In this document: positions 17,384-26,351 of the stretch, piece after piece
Layout: every line of letters starts with the position of its first letter
Position numbering within the stretch: position 1 is the first letter of the stretch
NCBI GenBank assembly: GCA_051861205.1
Contig: JBHYDC010000002.1
Span: forward strand, 225,405 to 289,404
DNA length: 64,000 bases
Direction of reading: 5' to 3'
Source of the DNA: JBHYDC01 sp051861205
Lineage (GTDB): Bacteria > Pseudomonadota > Alphaproteobacteria > Rhizobiales > Pleomorphomonadaceae
Made by a program: the position numbers and the translations under genes
Notes under the pieces: generated by a model
What the model was told of the DNA's origin: nothing
What the model saw: the letters and a program-made list of their open reading frames with translations, nothing else
The model's database searches: none

Positions 17384-20300
17384 GCCGACGCCGATCGGCG
17401 TCGCGATCGTCACGCTCGACACGCACCTTGCCGGTGTGGTGGAGCGGGCCGGCCACATTTTGCGCCGCGATCTGCCGGGGCTGAACCTGACGCTGCATGC
17501 GGCGACCGAGTGGGACGGCGATCCGGATGCGCTGGAGGTCTGCCGCCGTACGGTCGCGAAAGCCGACATCGTGATCGTCAACATGATGTTCATGGAAGAC
17601 CATGTGCGGGCGATCATGCCGGCGCTGGAAGCGCGCCGCGCCGACTGCGACGCCATGCTGTGCTGCATGTCGATGGGCGAAGTCACCAAGCTGACGCGCC
17701 TCGGCCGCTTCGATATGAGCGCGCCGCAGGGCCCGGCGATGAGCCTTCTGAAACGATTGAAACCGAAGGGCACCGGCGGCGGCAAGACGAGCGCCGGCGC
17801 CAACCAGATGAAGATGCTGCGGCAGATCCCGAAGTTCCTGAAATTCATTCCGGGCACCGCGCAGGACGTGCGGGCCTATTTCCTCGGCCTGCAATATTGG
17901 CTGGCGGGAAGCGAGGCGAACGCGGTCAATTTGGTGCGGCTGCTGATCGAGCGCTATGCGGCAGGGCCGCGCGCCGGACTTCGTTCGGCCGTGAAATCCG
18001 CGCCGCCGGTGGATTATCCCGACGTCGGCGTCTATCACCCGCGCCTTCCCGAACGGATCGTGGAGACCGTGGATGCGCTGCCGCGTCCGGCGAACTTCGT
18101 GCGCGGCACCGTGGGGCTGATCGTGCTCCGGTCCTATGTGCTCGCGGGGAATGCGGCGCATTATGACGGTGTGATCGCGGCGCTGGAGGCGCGCGGGCTC
18201 AAGGTGGTGCCGGCATTCGCGGCGGGGCTCGATGCGCGGCCGGCGATGGAGCGGTTCTTCTTTGCGGAGGGGCGGCCGGCGGTGGACGCGGTGGTGTCGC
18301 TGACGGGGTTCTCGCTGGTCGGCGGACCCGCTTACAACGACGCGCGGGCGGCGGAAGAAATTCTTGCCCGGCTCGACGTGCCCTATCTCGCGGCGCATCC
18401 GGTGGAGTTCCAAACGCTGGAAGCCTGGGGCGCGTCCGAGCGGGGGCTCAGCCCCGTCGAAGCGACCATGATGGTGGCGATCCCCGAGCTTGACGGCGCG
18501 ACCGGGCCGATGGTGTTCGGCGGGCGCTCGCAGGTGGCGAGCGGGACCGCGCAGCGCGATATGACCAGCGATGCGGACCGCGCCGGAATGCTGGCCGCGC
18601 GCGTCGATCGTCTCGTGACGCTGCGGAAAACGCCGGTCGGCGAGCGGCGCATCGCGATGGTGCTGTTCAATTTTCCGCCCAACGCCGGGGCTGTCGGATC
18701 GGCGGCGTATCTCTCGGTCTTCGCCTCGCTGCACAACACGCTGAAGGGCATGGCGGCGGCCGGATATTCGGTGGACGTGCCGGCCAGTGTGGACGAGCTT
18801 AGGACCGCGCTGCTGGAGGGCAATTCCAAGCGCTATGGCACGGTGGCGAATGTTCACGTGCGCATTCCGGTCGAGGATCATGTCCGGCGCGAGCCGCATC
18901 TCGCCGCCATCGAGGCGCAGTGGGGACCGGCTCCGGGGCGGCAGAACACGGACGGGCGCAGCCTGTTCGTGCTCGGCGCGAGCTTCGGCAACGTGCTCGT
19001 GGCGTTGCAGCCGGCGTTCGGGATCGAGGGCGATCCGATGCGGCTGCTGTTCGAGCGCTCGTTCACGCCGACCCATGCGTTCACGGCTTTCTATCGGCAT
19101 CTGCGCGAGGATTTCGGGGCGCATGCGGCGCTGCATTTCGGCACGCACGGGGCGCTCGAATTCATGCCGGGCAAGCAGACGGGGCTGTCGTCCTCGTGCT
19201 GGCCGGACCGGCTGATCGGCGATCTGCCGAACGTCTATCTCTATGCGGCGAACAACCCCTCAGAGGGCATGCTGGCCAAGCGCCGGTCGGCGGCGACGCT
19301 GGTGTCTTATATGACGCCGCCGGTGGCCTCGGCCGGGCTCTATCGCGGGCTCTTGGATCTGAAGGCCGGTCTGATGCGCTGGCGCGGGCTGGAGCCTGAC
19401 GCAGTGGACGAGCGGGCGGATTTGGCCACCCTGGTGCAGTCGCTGGCGGCGGCGGTTGAACTGGCTCCGCTCGATCCGCTGTGGGATGCGGGCGAGCGGG
19501 ATGCCCGCATCGAGGCGCTGACGGCGGCGGTTTACGAGCTTGAGACGGCGCTGATCCCGCAGGGCTTGCATGTCGTGGGTGAGGCTCCGTCCGATGCGGC
19601 GAAGGTGGAGCTGCTGGTCGCCGTCGCCGAATCGGCGCATGGCGTGACGCCGGTTCGGGCGGCGCTTGAGGCGCTGGTGGCGGGCGTTGCGATCGCGGAT
19701 GTTCGGGCGCTGGATCCGGCTGTGCCTGCCTCGACGTTCGACAGTCTGGCCGCGACGGCGCGTCAGCTCGGTGAGGACAGCGAAATTCCCGGCCTGCTCA
19801 GGGCGCTCGACGGGCGGTATATTCGCCCGGCGCCCGGCGGCGATCTCTTGCGCACGCCGGATGTGCTGCCGACGGGGCGCAATCTGCACGGCTTCGACCC
19901 GTTCCGGATCCCGAGCGCTTTCGCGGTGGCGGATGGGGCGCGTCAGGCGGCGCGGCTTCTGGCTCGCAGCGAGGCGGATGGGCTCGGGTTCCCGAAATCT
20001 ATCGCGATCGTGCTGTGGGGCACCGACAATCTGAAGAGCGAGGGCGGGCCGATCGCTCAGGCGCTGGCGCTGATCGGCGCGCGGCCCCGGTTCGACAGCT
20101 ATGGCCGCGCGACCGGCGCGGAGCTGATCCCGCTGGCCGAGCTTGGCCGGCCGCGGGTTGATGTGGTGATCACGCTGTCTGGCATCTTCCGCGACCTCCT
20201 GCCGCTTCAGACCAAGATGCTGGCGGAAGCGGCGCTGCTGGCGGCGATGGCGGACGAGCCTGAGGACCAGAATTTCGTGCGCCATAACGCGCTCGCCTAC

Positions 20301-21068
20301 GCGGCCGAGCATGGCGTGGCGATGGAGGTGGCGGCGCTGCGGGTGTTTTCCAACGCGGACGGCGCTTACGGCGCGAACGTCAATCACCTCATCGAAAACG
20401 GCGCTTGGAGCGAGACGGACGAGCTGGCCGAGACCTACACCCGCCGCAAGTGCTTCGCTTACGGCGTCGACGGCAAGCCGGTGCAGCAGGCGGCGCTGTT
20501 CGAGCGGGTGCTCGGCGGGGTGGATCTGGCCTACCAGAACCTCGACTCGGTCGAGCTTGGGGTGACCACGCTCGATCAGTATGTGGATACGCTGGGCGGC
20601 ATCGGGGCGGCGGCGCGGCGCTCGGGACGGGGCAATCTGGCGGTCTACATCGGCGATCAGACGCGCGGATCGGGCACGGTCCGCAGCCTGTCCGAGCAGG
20701 TGGCGCTGGAATCCCGGACCCGGCTTTTGAACCCCAAATGGTACGAGTCCATGCTCGACCATGGCTATGAGGGCGTGCGCCAGATCGAGGCCCACATCAC
20801 CAACACGCTTGGCTGGTCGGCCACCACGGGGCAGGTCGCGCCGTGGGTCTATCAGCAAGTGACCGAAACCTTCGTGCTCGACCCGGACATGCGTGACCGG
20901 CTCGCGAGCCTCAATCCAACTGCGGCCGCCAAGGTGGCGAACCGCCTGCTGGAGGCGCAGGAGCGCCGGTTCTGGACCCCCGATGCGGCGACTTTGGAAG
21001 CCCTGCGCGCCGCAGGCGAGGATCTTGAGGACCGGCTCGAAGGCGTTTCCGTCGACATGGCCGCCTGA
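17355..21068 (+). CDS. bchH: Magnesium chelatase subunit H
   Basis: Large porphyrin-binding subunit of Mg-chelatase, which inserts Mg into protoporphyrin IX with BchI and BchD. At 1237 residues it has the normal length of the CobN/BchH family and family stretches such as HFGTHGALEFMPGKQTGLS and LYAANNPSEG. The first of two adjacent ATGs follows GGAG by seven bases, inside the end of bchB, so coupling to bchB translation is likely. bchL follows after 11 bases. Confidence 0.96.
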   Translation: MMQKRISAAEPTPIGVAIVTLDTHLAGVVERAGHILRRDLPGLNLTLHAATEWDGDPDALEVCRRTVAKADIVIVNMMFMEDHVRAIMPALEARRADCDAMLCCMSMGEVTKLTRLGRFDMSAPQGPAMSLLKRLKPKGTGGGKTSAGANQMKMLRQIPKFLKFIPGTAQDVRAYFLGLQYWLAGSEANAVNLVRLLIERYAAGPRAGLRSAVKSAPPVDYPDVGVYHPRLPERIVETVDALPRPANFVRGTVGLIVLRSYVLAGNAAHYDGVIAALEARGLKVVPAFAAGLDARPAMERFFFAEGRPAVDAVVSLTGFSLVGGPAYNDARAAEEILARLDVPYLAAHPVEFQTLEAWGASERGLSPVEATMMVAIPELDGATGPMVFGGRSQVASGTAQRDMTSDADRAGMLAARVDRLVTLRKTPVGERRIAMVLFNFPPNAGAVGSAAYLSVFASLHNTLKGMAAAGYSVDVPASVDELRTALLEGNSKRYGTVANVHVRIPVEDHVRREPHLAAIEAQWGPAPGRQNTDGRSLFVLGASFGNVLVALQPAFGIEGDPMRLLFERSFTPTHAFTAFYRHLREDFGAHAALHFGTHGALEFMPGKQTGLSSSCWPDRLIGDLPNVYLYAANNPSEGMLAKRRSAATLVSYMTPPVASAGLYRGLLDLKAGLMRWRGLEPDAVDERADLATLVQSLAAAVELAPLDPLWDAGERDARIEALTAAVYELETALIPQGLHVVGEAPSDAAKVELLVAVAESAHGVTPVRAALEALVAGVAIADVRALDPAVPASTFDSLAATARQLGEDSEIPGLLRALDGRYIRPAPGGDLLRTPDVLPTGRNLHGFDPFRIPSAFAVADGARQAARLLARSEADGLGFPKSIAIVLWGTDNLKSEGGPIAQALALIGARPRFDSYGRATGAELIPLAELGRPRVDVVITLSGIFRDLLPLQTKMLAEAALLAAMADEPEDQNFVRHNALAYAAEHGVAMEVAALRVFSNADGAYGANVNHLIENGAWSETDELAETYTRRKCFAYGVDGKPVQQAALFERVLGGVDLAYQNLDSVELGVTTLDQYVDTLGGIGAAARRSGRGNLAVYIGDQTRGSGTVRSLSEQVALESRTRLLNPKWYESMLDHGYEGVRQIEAHITNTLGWSATTGQVAPWVYQQVTETFVLDPDMRDRLASLNPTAAAKVANRLLEAQERRFWTPDAATLEALRAAGEDLEDRLEGVSVDMAA

Positions 21069-21079
21069 GGAGGACATTC

Positions 21080-21973
21080 ATGACCTATCAACCCCCGCGT
21101 CTGCCGCGCGGCGCCGACGGAGACGGCAGCGTTCAGGTACACCTCGATCCCACCATGGAGATCGACGGCGCGAAGGTCTTCGCTGTCTACGGCAAGGGCG
21201 GGATCGGCAAGAGCACGACGTCGTCGAACCTCTCCGTCGCCTTCGCCAAGCTCGGCAAGCGGGTGCTCCAGATCGGCTGCGACCCCAAGCACGACAGCAC
21301 CTTCACGCTGACCAAGCAGTTGATGCCGACCGTCATCGACGTCTTGCAGGGGGTGAATTTCCACACCGAGGAGCTGCGCGTCGAGGACTTCGTCTACCAG
21401 GGCTATGCCGGGGTGATGTGCGTGGAGGCGGGCGGTCCGCCGGCGGGCACGGGCTGCGGCGGCTATGTGGTGGGGCAGACGGTGAAGCTTCTGAAAGAGC
21501 ATCACCTTCTGGAAGACACCGACGTGGTCATCTTCGACGTGCTCGGAGACGTGGTGTGCGGCGGCTTCGCGGCGCCGTTGCAGCATGCCGAGCGGGCGCT
21601 GATCGTGGCCGCCAACGACTTTGATTCCATCTTCGCGATGAACCGCATCGTGGCGGCGATCCAGGCGAAATCGAAGAACTACACCGTGCGGCTTGGCGGC
21701 GTGATCGCCAACCGCAGCGCGGGCACCGACCAGATCGACAAGTTCAACGAGGCCGTCGGCCTAAAGACCGTGGCGCACTTCCCCGATCTCGACGTGATCC
21801 GCCGCAGCCGGCTGAAAAAGTCGACGCTGTTCGAGATGGAGGCGACGCCGGAGCTTTTGGCAGTGCAGCAGGAATATATGCGGCTTGCCGAAACGCTGTG
21901 GGCGGGAACGGATCCGCTTGTCTGCGAGCCGCTCAAAGACCGCGAAATCTTCGACCTCTTGGGATTTGACTGA
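21080..21973 (+). CDS. bchL: Dark-operative protochlorophyllide reductase ATP-binding protein L
   Basis: NifH-like iron protein that passes electrons to BchNB with ATP hydrolysis. The 297-residue protein has the P-loop GKGGIGKST at 38-46 and the two cluster cysteines in GTGCGGY and VVCGGFAAP. GAGGAGG lies six bases before the ATG. It is placed between bchH and bchM as in most purple bacterial superoperons. Confidence 0.96.
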   Translation: MTYQPPRLPRGADGDGSVQVHLDPTMEIDGAKVFAVYGKGGIGKSTTSSNLSVAFAKLGKRVLQIGCDPKHDSTFTLTKQLMPTVIDVLQGVNFHTEELRVEDFVYQGYAGVMCVEAGGPPAGTGCGGYVVGQTVKLLKEHHLLEDTDVVIFDVLGDVVCGGFAAPLQHAERALIVAANDFDSIFAMNRIVAAIQAKSKNYTVRLGGVIANRSAGTDQIDKFNEAVGLKTVAHFPDLDVIRRSRLKKSTLFEMEATPELLAVQQEYMRLAETLWAGTDPLVCEPLKDREIFDLLGFD

Positions 21974-21984
21974 GGATTTAAGTG

Positions 21985-22683
21985 ATGAGCACCGTCACCT
22001 ATTCCAAGCGCCGCGGCGAACTGGAAACCTACTTCGACCGGACAGCGGTTGACGCCTGGGCGCGGCTGACGTCGGACGCGCCGGTCAGCGGCATCCGCGC
22101 CACCGTGCGCGCCGGGCGCGACCGGATGCGGGCGACGCTGCTGGCCATGCTGCCGGAGGATCTGACCGGTCGTCGCATTCTCGACGCCGGCTGCGGCACC
22201 GGGGCGCTCGCCGTGGAAGCGGCGCGGCGCGGGGCCGAAGTGGTCGGCATCGACGTGTCGCCGCGTCTTGTCGAGATCGCTCGGGAGCGGCTGCCGCGCG
22301 AGATCGGCAAGGGGCGGATCGATCTGAGGGTCGGCGATATGCTGGATCCGGGGCTCGGCGCCTTCGACCACGTGGTGGCGATGGACAGCCTGATCCATTA
22401 CCGGGCGCGCGATATCGCTGAGGTTTTGGCCGGTCTTGCGGCGCGCACGTCGGGCTCGATCGCCTTCACGGTCGCGCCGCGCACGCCGCTCCTTACCGTC
22501 ATGCATGCGGTCGGGCGGCTCTTCCCGCGCGGCGACCGGGCGCCGGCGATCGAGCCAGTCGCGCCTTCGCGCCTTGGCGGGCTGATTGAGGCGCATCCAG
22601 GTCTCACCGGCTGGCAAGTTCGGCGTCAGACCAAAATCGCCAGCAGCTTCTACATCTCGCACGCCATGGAGATCGCGCGGTGA
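21985..22683 (+). CDS. bchM: Mg-protoporphyrin IX methyltransferase
   Basis: Transfers a methyl group from SAM to the C13 propionate of Mg-protoporphyrin IX. The 232-residue protein has the SAM motif ILDAGCGTGALAVEAARRG near residues 57-75 and GIDVSPRLVEIAR after it, and starts with YSKRRGELETYFDRTA, typical of BchM. I chose the ATG eight bases after GAGGA rather than the GTG just upstream. Its stop overlaps the GTG start of lhaA. Confidence 0.95.
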   Translation: MSTVTYSKRRGELETYFDRTAVDAWARLTSDAPVSGIRATVRAGRDRMRATLLAMLPEDLTGRRILDAGCGTGALAVEAARRGAEVVGIDVSPRLVEIARERLPREIGKGRIDLRVGDMLDPGLGAFDHVVAMDSLIHYRARDIAEVLAGLAARTSGSIAFTVAPRTPLLTVMHAVGRLFPRGDRAPAIEPVAPSRLGGLIEAHPGLTGWQVRRQTKIASSFYISHAMEIAR

Positions 22684-24116
22684 CACGTCCGCTGACCCAG
22701 CGCCTGGCTGCAAATTGGAAGACGGTGGGGACTAGGTTCCTGCCGTTCGCCGATGCGGCGAGCGAGGGCCTGCCGCTCGGGCGGCTGTTCCGGCTGTCGC
22801 TGTTCCAGGTGTCTGTCGGCATGGCGACGGCGCTGATGGTGGGCACGCTGAACCGCGTGCTGATCGTGGAACTGAGCGTGCCGGCTGCGCTGGTGTCGAT
22901 CATGGTGGCGCTGCCGATCTTGTTTGCGCCGCTGCGGGCGTTTATCGGGTTCAAGTCGGATCATCACCGCTCGGCGCTCGGGTGGAAGCGGGTGCCGTAT
23001 ATCTGGTTCGGCACGCTTATTCAGTTCGGCGGCTTCGCCTTCATGCCCTTCGCCTTTTTGGTGCTGTCCAGCGAGGGGCCAGGGCATTATCAGGTTGGCG
23101 CGATTGCGGCCGGGGCGGCGTTCCTAATGGTCGGGGCCGGGCTCCAGACGGCGCAGACGGCGGGGCTTGCGCTCGCCACCGATCTGGCGACGGAAGAGAC
23201 GCGGCCGCGCGTGGTTGCGCTCCTCTACGTGATGCTGCTCGTTGGGCTCGTCGTCAGCAGCCTCGTGTTCGGTCTCGCGCTGCAGAATTTCAGCGAGATG
23301 CGGCTGATCCAGGTCATTCAGGGCGCGGCGGTCGCGACGATGGTGCTTAACGTCGTCGCATTGTGGAAGCAGGAAGTACGCGATCCCTCGCGGACGCGCG
23401 CCGACAAGCCGGTTCCCGATTTCCGCGCGACGTTCAAAGCCTTCGCGGCGCGCGGCCGGGCGCGCCGGTTCCTGACGGCGGTCGGGCTTGGAACCATCGC
23501 CTTCAGCATGCAGGACATCGTGCTGGAGCCCTACGGCGGGCAAGTGCTGCACCTTGGCGTCGGCAGCACGACGGCGCTGACGGCGCTGCTTGCGGGCGGC
23601 GCGATCGCGGCGTTTGCTCTGGCGGCTAAAGCACTAGCCGAGGGTATGGATCCCTACCGGCTGGCGGCGCTTGGCGCGGTGGCCGGGTTGCCGGCCTTTG
23701 CGGCGGTGGCGCTGGCGGCACCACTGGAGTCGGCCGGGCTGTTCCGGGTGGGCACCGCGCTGATCGGCTTCGGCGGTGGTCTCTTTTCCATCGGAACGCT
23801 GACAGCCGCCATGGGGCTCGACGAGGGTGCCAATCGCGGGCTGGCGCTCGGGGCCTGGGGCGCCGTACAGGCCACGGCGGCGGGGGCCGGTGTGGCGCTT
23901 GGCGGCGCGATCCGGGACGTCGCGGGATATCTGTCGGAAACGGGCGCGCTTGGGCCCGCTCTTGCCGGGCCGGAAGTGGGTTACGGCGTCGTTTACACCA
24001 TCGAACTTGCGCTTCTCTTCGTCACGCTCGCGGCCATCGGTCCGCTGGCCGGTGCGAAGCGCGTCACCAACACCCGCGCACCCGCAAGGCTCGGCCTTGC
24101 GGACATGCCGGGCTGA
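22680..24116 (+). CDS. lhaA: LH1 assembly protein LhaA (BCD-family transporter)
   Basis: Twelve-helix membrane protein of the PucC/LhaA family needed in other species for LH1 assembly, probably delivering bacteriochlorophyll to nascent antenna polypeptides. The 478-residue protein carries GTLNRVLIVELSVPA, IGFKSDHHRSALGWKRVPYIW and AFSMQDIVLEPYGGQVL. Start is GTG in GTGA, overlapping the bchM stop. Directly followed by puhA, as in the usual lhaA-puh order. Confidence 0.93.
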   Translation: MTRPLTQRLAANWKTVGTRFLPFADAASEGLPLGRLFRLSLFQVSVGMATALMVGTLNRVLIVELSVPAALVSIMVALPILFAPLRAFIGFKSDHHRSALGWKRVPYIWFGTLIQFGGFAFMPFAFLVLSSEGPGHYQVGAIAAGAAFLMVGAGLQTAQTAGLALATDLATEETRPRVVALLYVMLLVGLVVSSLVFGLALQNFSEMRLIQVIQGAAVATMVLNVVALWKQEVRDPSRTRADKPVPDFRATFKAFAARGRARRFLTAVGLGTIAFSMQDIVLEPYGGQVLHLGVGSTTALTALLAGGAIAAFALAAKALAEGMDPYRLAALGAVAGLPAFAAVALAAPLESAGLFRVGTALIGFGGGLFSIGTLTAAMGLDEGANRGLALGAWGAVQATAAGAGVALGGAIRDVAGYLSETGALGPALAGPEVGYGVVYTIELALLFVTLAAIGPLAGAKRVTNTRAPARLGLADMPG

Positions 24117-24136
24117 AAACTGCCAAGGGGGACCCC

Positions 24137-24907
24137 ATGGGACCGTCGTTCACGAGCAATATCGATCTGGCGCAGGTCGTACTCTACGTTTTCTGGGCGT
24201 TCTTTGCCGGACTGATCTTCTATCTCCACCGCGAGAACAAGCGGGAGGGCTATCCGCTCTTCTCCGATCGCACCAATGCGCGCGTCAGCGTCGAAGGCTT
24301 TCCCGGCGTGCCGGCGCCCAAGACCTATCTTCTGCACAACGGCGACACGGTGACCGTGCCCAATCCGAGCCGCGACGATCGCCGCCCGATCGCCGCCGTA
24401 CCCGTCGGCCGCTGGCCGGGCGCCCCGCTGGTTCCGACCGGCAATCCCATGCTCGACGGTGTCGGCCCCGGCGCTTATGCCGAACGCGCCGATGTGCCTG
24501 ATATGACCTATGAGGGCATTCCGAAGATCGTGCCGCTGCGCGCCGCTTCGGCCTTCGGCTACCTCACGGAAGGGCCGGATCTGACCGGCTGGAAGGTGGT
24601 TGGCGGCGACGGCGAGCATGCCGGTACGGTCATCGATAGCTGGGTTGACCAGTCGGAATATGTGTTCCGCTACCACGAGCTGACAACGACCGCCGGTGTG
24701 ACCGTTCTGGTGCCGACGAACTTCTGCGTCGTCGATACAAAGGCCAAGACGCTCCATGTCGACGCGATCTTCGCCAAGCACTTCGCGGATGTGCCCAAGA
24801 CCAAGAGCCCCAACGTGATCACCCTCCTCGAAGAGGAAAAGATCATGGGCTACTACGGCGGCGGCACGCTCTATGCCGAACCCAAGCGCGCGGAGCCCCT
24901 GTTGTGA
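24137..24907 (+). CDS. puhA: Photosynthetic reaction centre subunit H
   Basis: H subunit capping the cytoplasmic face of the reaction centre and guiding protons to QB. The 256-residue protein has one N-terminal membrane helix (about 11-31, AQVVLYVFWAFFAGLIFYL) followed by RENKREGYPL and a cytoplasmic PRC-barrel domain. GGGGG lies six bases before the ATG. Stop overlaps the GTG start of puhB (GTGA), so the two are coupled. Confidence 0.96.
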   Translation: MGPSFTSNIDLAQVVLYVFWAFFAGLIFYLHRENKREGYPLFSDRTNARVSVEGFPGVPAPKTYLLHNGDTVTVPNPSRDDRRPIAAVPVGRWPGAPLVPTGNPMLDGVGPGAYAERADVPDMTYEGIPKIVPLRAASAFGYLTEGPDLTGWKVVGGDGEHAGTVIDSWVDQSEYVFRYHELTTTAGVTVLVPTNFCVVDTKAKTLHVDAIFAKHFADVPKTKSPNVITLLEEEKIMGYYGGGTLYAEPKRAEPLL

Positions 24908-25557
24908 GCGGCGACACCCTCCCCCCCGAAGGCCTTCCCGAGCGGCTGCCTCAAGGTGAGCGGTTGATCTGGCAGGGCCGTCCCGCGGCCGTTCCGCTGT
25001 CGTTGCATGCCTTCCGGATCGGTCCGGTGGCGGCCTATTTCACGGTGCTCCTGGCATGGCGCACCGTGGCGCAGCTCTACGACGGGGATACCCTCCTCGG
25101 CGCGCTGATCTATGCGGCGTGGATCTTGCCGCTCGCCTCGCTCAGCCTCGTCATTCTGGCGGTGCTCGGCTGGGCCTCCGCACGCACCACGGTCTACACC
25201 GTGACGGACCGGCGGGTGGCGATGCGGGTCGGCGTTGCGCTGCCGATCACGGTGAACATCCCCTTCACCGAGGTGGTGGGCGCATCCGTGATGCGGCATG
25301 CGGACGGCAGCGGCGACATCGCGTTGCAACTGATGGAAGGCAAGCGCATCGCCTATGCCGTGATCTGGCCGCATGCCCGGCCTTGGCATTATGCGCGCCC
25401 GGAACCGACGCTGAGGTCGATCCCGGACGTGGACGGCGTGGCTGATCTGATTGCGGGCGTCTTGTCCGCGGCGGCGAACCAAGCCGCTAATGCGGCTGTG
25501 CGGCCGGCGCGCGACGCCGGCGGTTATCAGCCCGGTTTCGCCACGGCGGCCGAGTGA
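24904..25557 (+). CDS. puhB: Photosynthetic complex assembly protein PuhB
   Basis: Membrane protein required for reaction-centre assembly in Rhodobacter. The 217-residue protein has an N-terminal EGLPERLPQGERLIWQGRP motif typical of PuhB, two hydrophobic helices (about 42-60 and 78-98) and a bacterial-PH-like domain with YTVTDRRVAMRVG. GTG start overlaps the puhA stop. puhC follows after 13 bases. Confidence 0.92.
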   Translation: MSGDTLPPEGLPERLPQGERLIWQGRPAAVPLSLHAFRIGPVAAYFTVLLAWRTVAQLYDGDTLLGALIYAAWILPLASLSLVILAVLGWASARTTVYTVTDRRVAMRVGVALPITVNIPFTEVVGASVMRHADGSGDIALQLMEGKRIAYAVIWPHARPWHYARPEPTLRSIPDVDGVADLIAGVLSAAANQAANAAVRPARDAGGYQPGFATAAE

Positions 25558-25570
25558 GGGAGGAACGGCC

Positions 25571-26014
25571 ATGACCGAGATCGTAAGCGAACGGCCGTTT
25601 CCCCGGGGTGCCGTGCTGGCTGCAGGTACGGTTCTGGCCGTCACGATTTTCGCCGCCGTTTTCGCGCGCTGGACGGATGCCGGCACGCTTCACATGCCGG
25701 AGGCCCCGGCGGCCGAGGCCGTGGCGATAAGCTTTGAGGACCGCGCTGACGGCGCGGTCGTGGTTCGCACCGAGGATGGGGCGGAGCGGGCGGTTCTGGC
25801 GCCTGGCACCAACGGCTTCATTCGCGGTGTGCTGCGGGGTCTCGCGCGCGAGCGCCGCATGAACGGGAAAGGCGCCGACACGCCGTTCCACCTTGTCCTG
25901 CGCGTCGACGGACGCTTGGCGCTGGCAGATCCGGCGACCGGGCGCACGCTCGATCTGGGCGCGTTCGGACACACCAACGCGGACGCCTTTGCAAGGCTGC
26001 TGCGACCTGAATAA
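25571..26014 (+). CDS. puhC: Photosynthetic complex assembly protein PuhC
   Basis: Small membrane-anchored protein (147 residues) that in Rhodobacter aids assembly of the reaction centre-LH1 core. One N-terminal hydrophobic helix (about 13-32) is followed by a soluble domain with ISFEDRADGAVVVRTEDG and GTNGFIRGVLRGLARERR, the latter a recurrent PuhC pattern. GAGGGAGG lies six bases upstream of the chosen ATG; the longer upstream frame overlaps puhB. Confidence 0.88.
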   Translation: MTEIVSERPFPRGAVLAAGTVLAVTIFAAVFARWTDAGTLHMPEAPAAEAVAISFEDRADGAVVVRTEDGAERAVLAPGTNGFIRGVLRGLARERRMNGKGADTPFHLVLRVDGRLALADPATGRTLDLGAFGHTNADAFARLLRPE

Positions 26015-26054
26015 GAGCGGCCTCGGCCGTTCGGGAAATCTGAGGGAGGTCCCG

Positions 26055-26351
26055 ATGACGAAATGGCTCAATTTTCTAAAACCGGTGACGGTGCCGTGCA
26101 CCGTCGATATTGAAAACACGGCGGAACGGCTTCACGCCCATGTCGTGCTCGACGGGATCGAAGTCGGCCCTGGCGACCGGGTGATCGTTCATGGCGCGCC
26201 GACCGACGTGCCCTTCGGCCAGCATGTGGTGACGCGCTGCCGCGCCACGGTGTTCCCGGCCGGTTTGCTCGGCTATCTCTCGGCCAAGCTCTCCGGCTAC
26301 CTCGATCTGACCGAACTCTACGAAGTCGGCTTTGAGGGGAGGCCCTCATGA
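26055..26351 (+). CDS. Small conserved protein of the puh region (PuhD-like)
   Basis: A 98-residue protein between puhC and acsF, a slot that holds a similar small ORF in many purple bacterial clusters. It has a hydrophilic core (VPCTVDIENTAERLHAHVVLDG) and PGDRVIVHGAP, PFGQHVVTRCRATVFPAG; no membrane helix or known catalytic motif is seen. GGGAGG lies about seven bases before the ATG. The stop overlaps the acsF start (ATGA). A role with the cyclase or in assembly is inferred only from position. Confidence 0.8.
   Translation: MTKWLNFLKPVTVPCTVDIENTAERLHAHVVLDGIEVGPGDRVIVHGAPTDVPFGQHVVTRCRATVFPAGLLGYLSAKLSGYLDLTELYEVGFEGRPS

Noticed and set aside
17337..19148. Long minus-strand frame (603 codons) opposite bchH
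   Set aside because: Arginine/histidine-rich antisense shadow of a GC-rich gene; bchH is clearly the coding strand.
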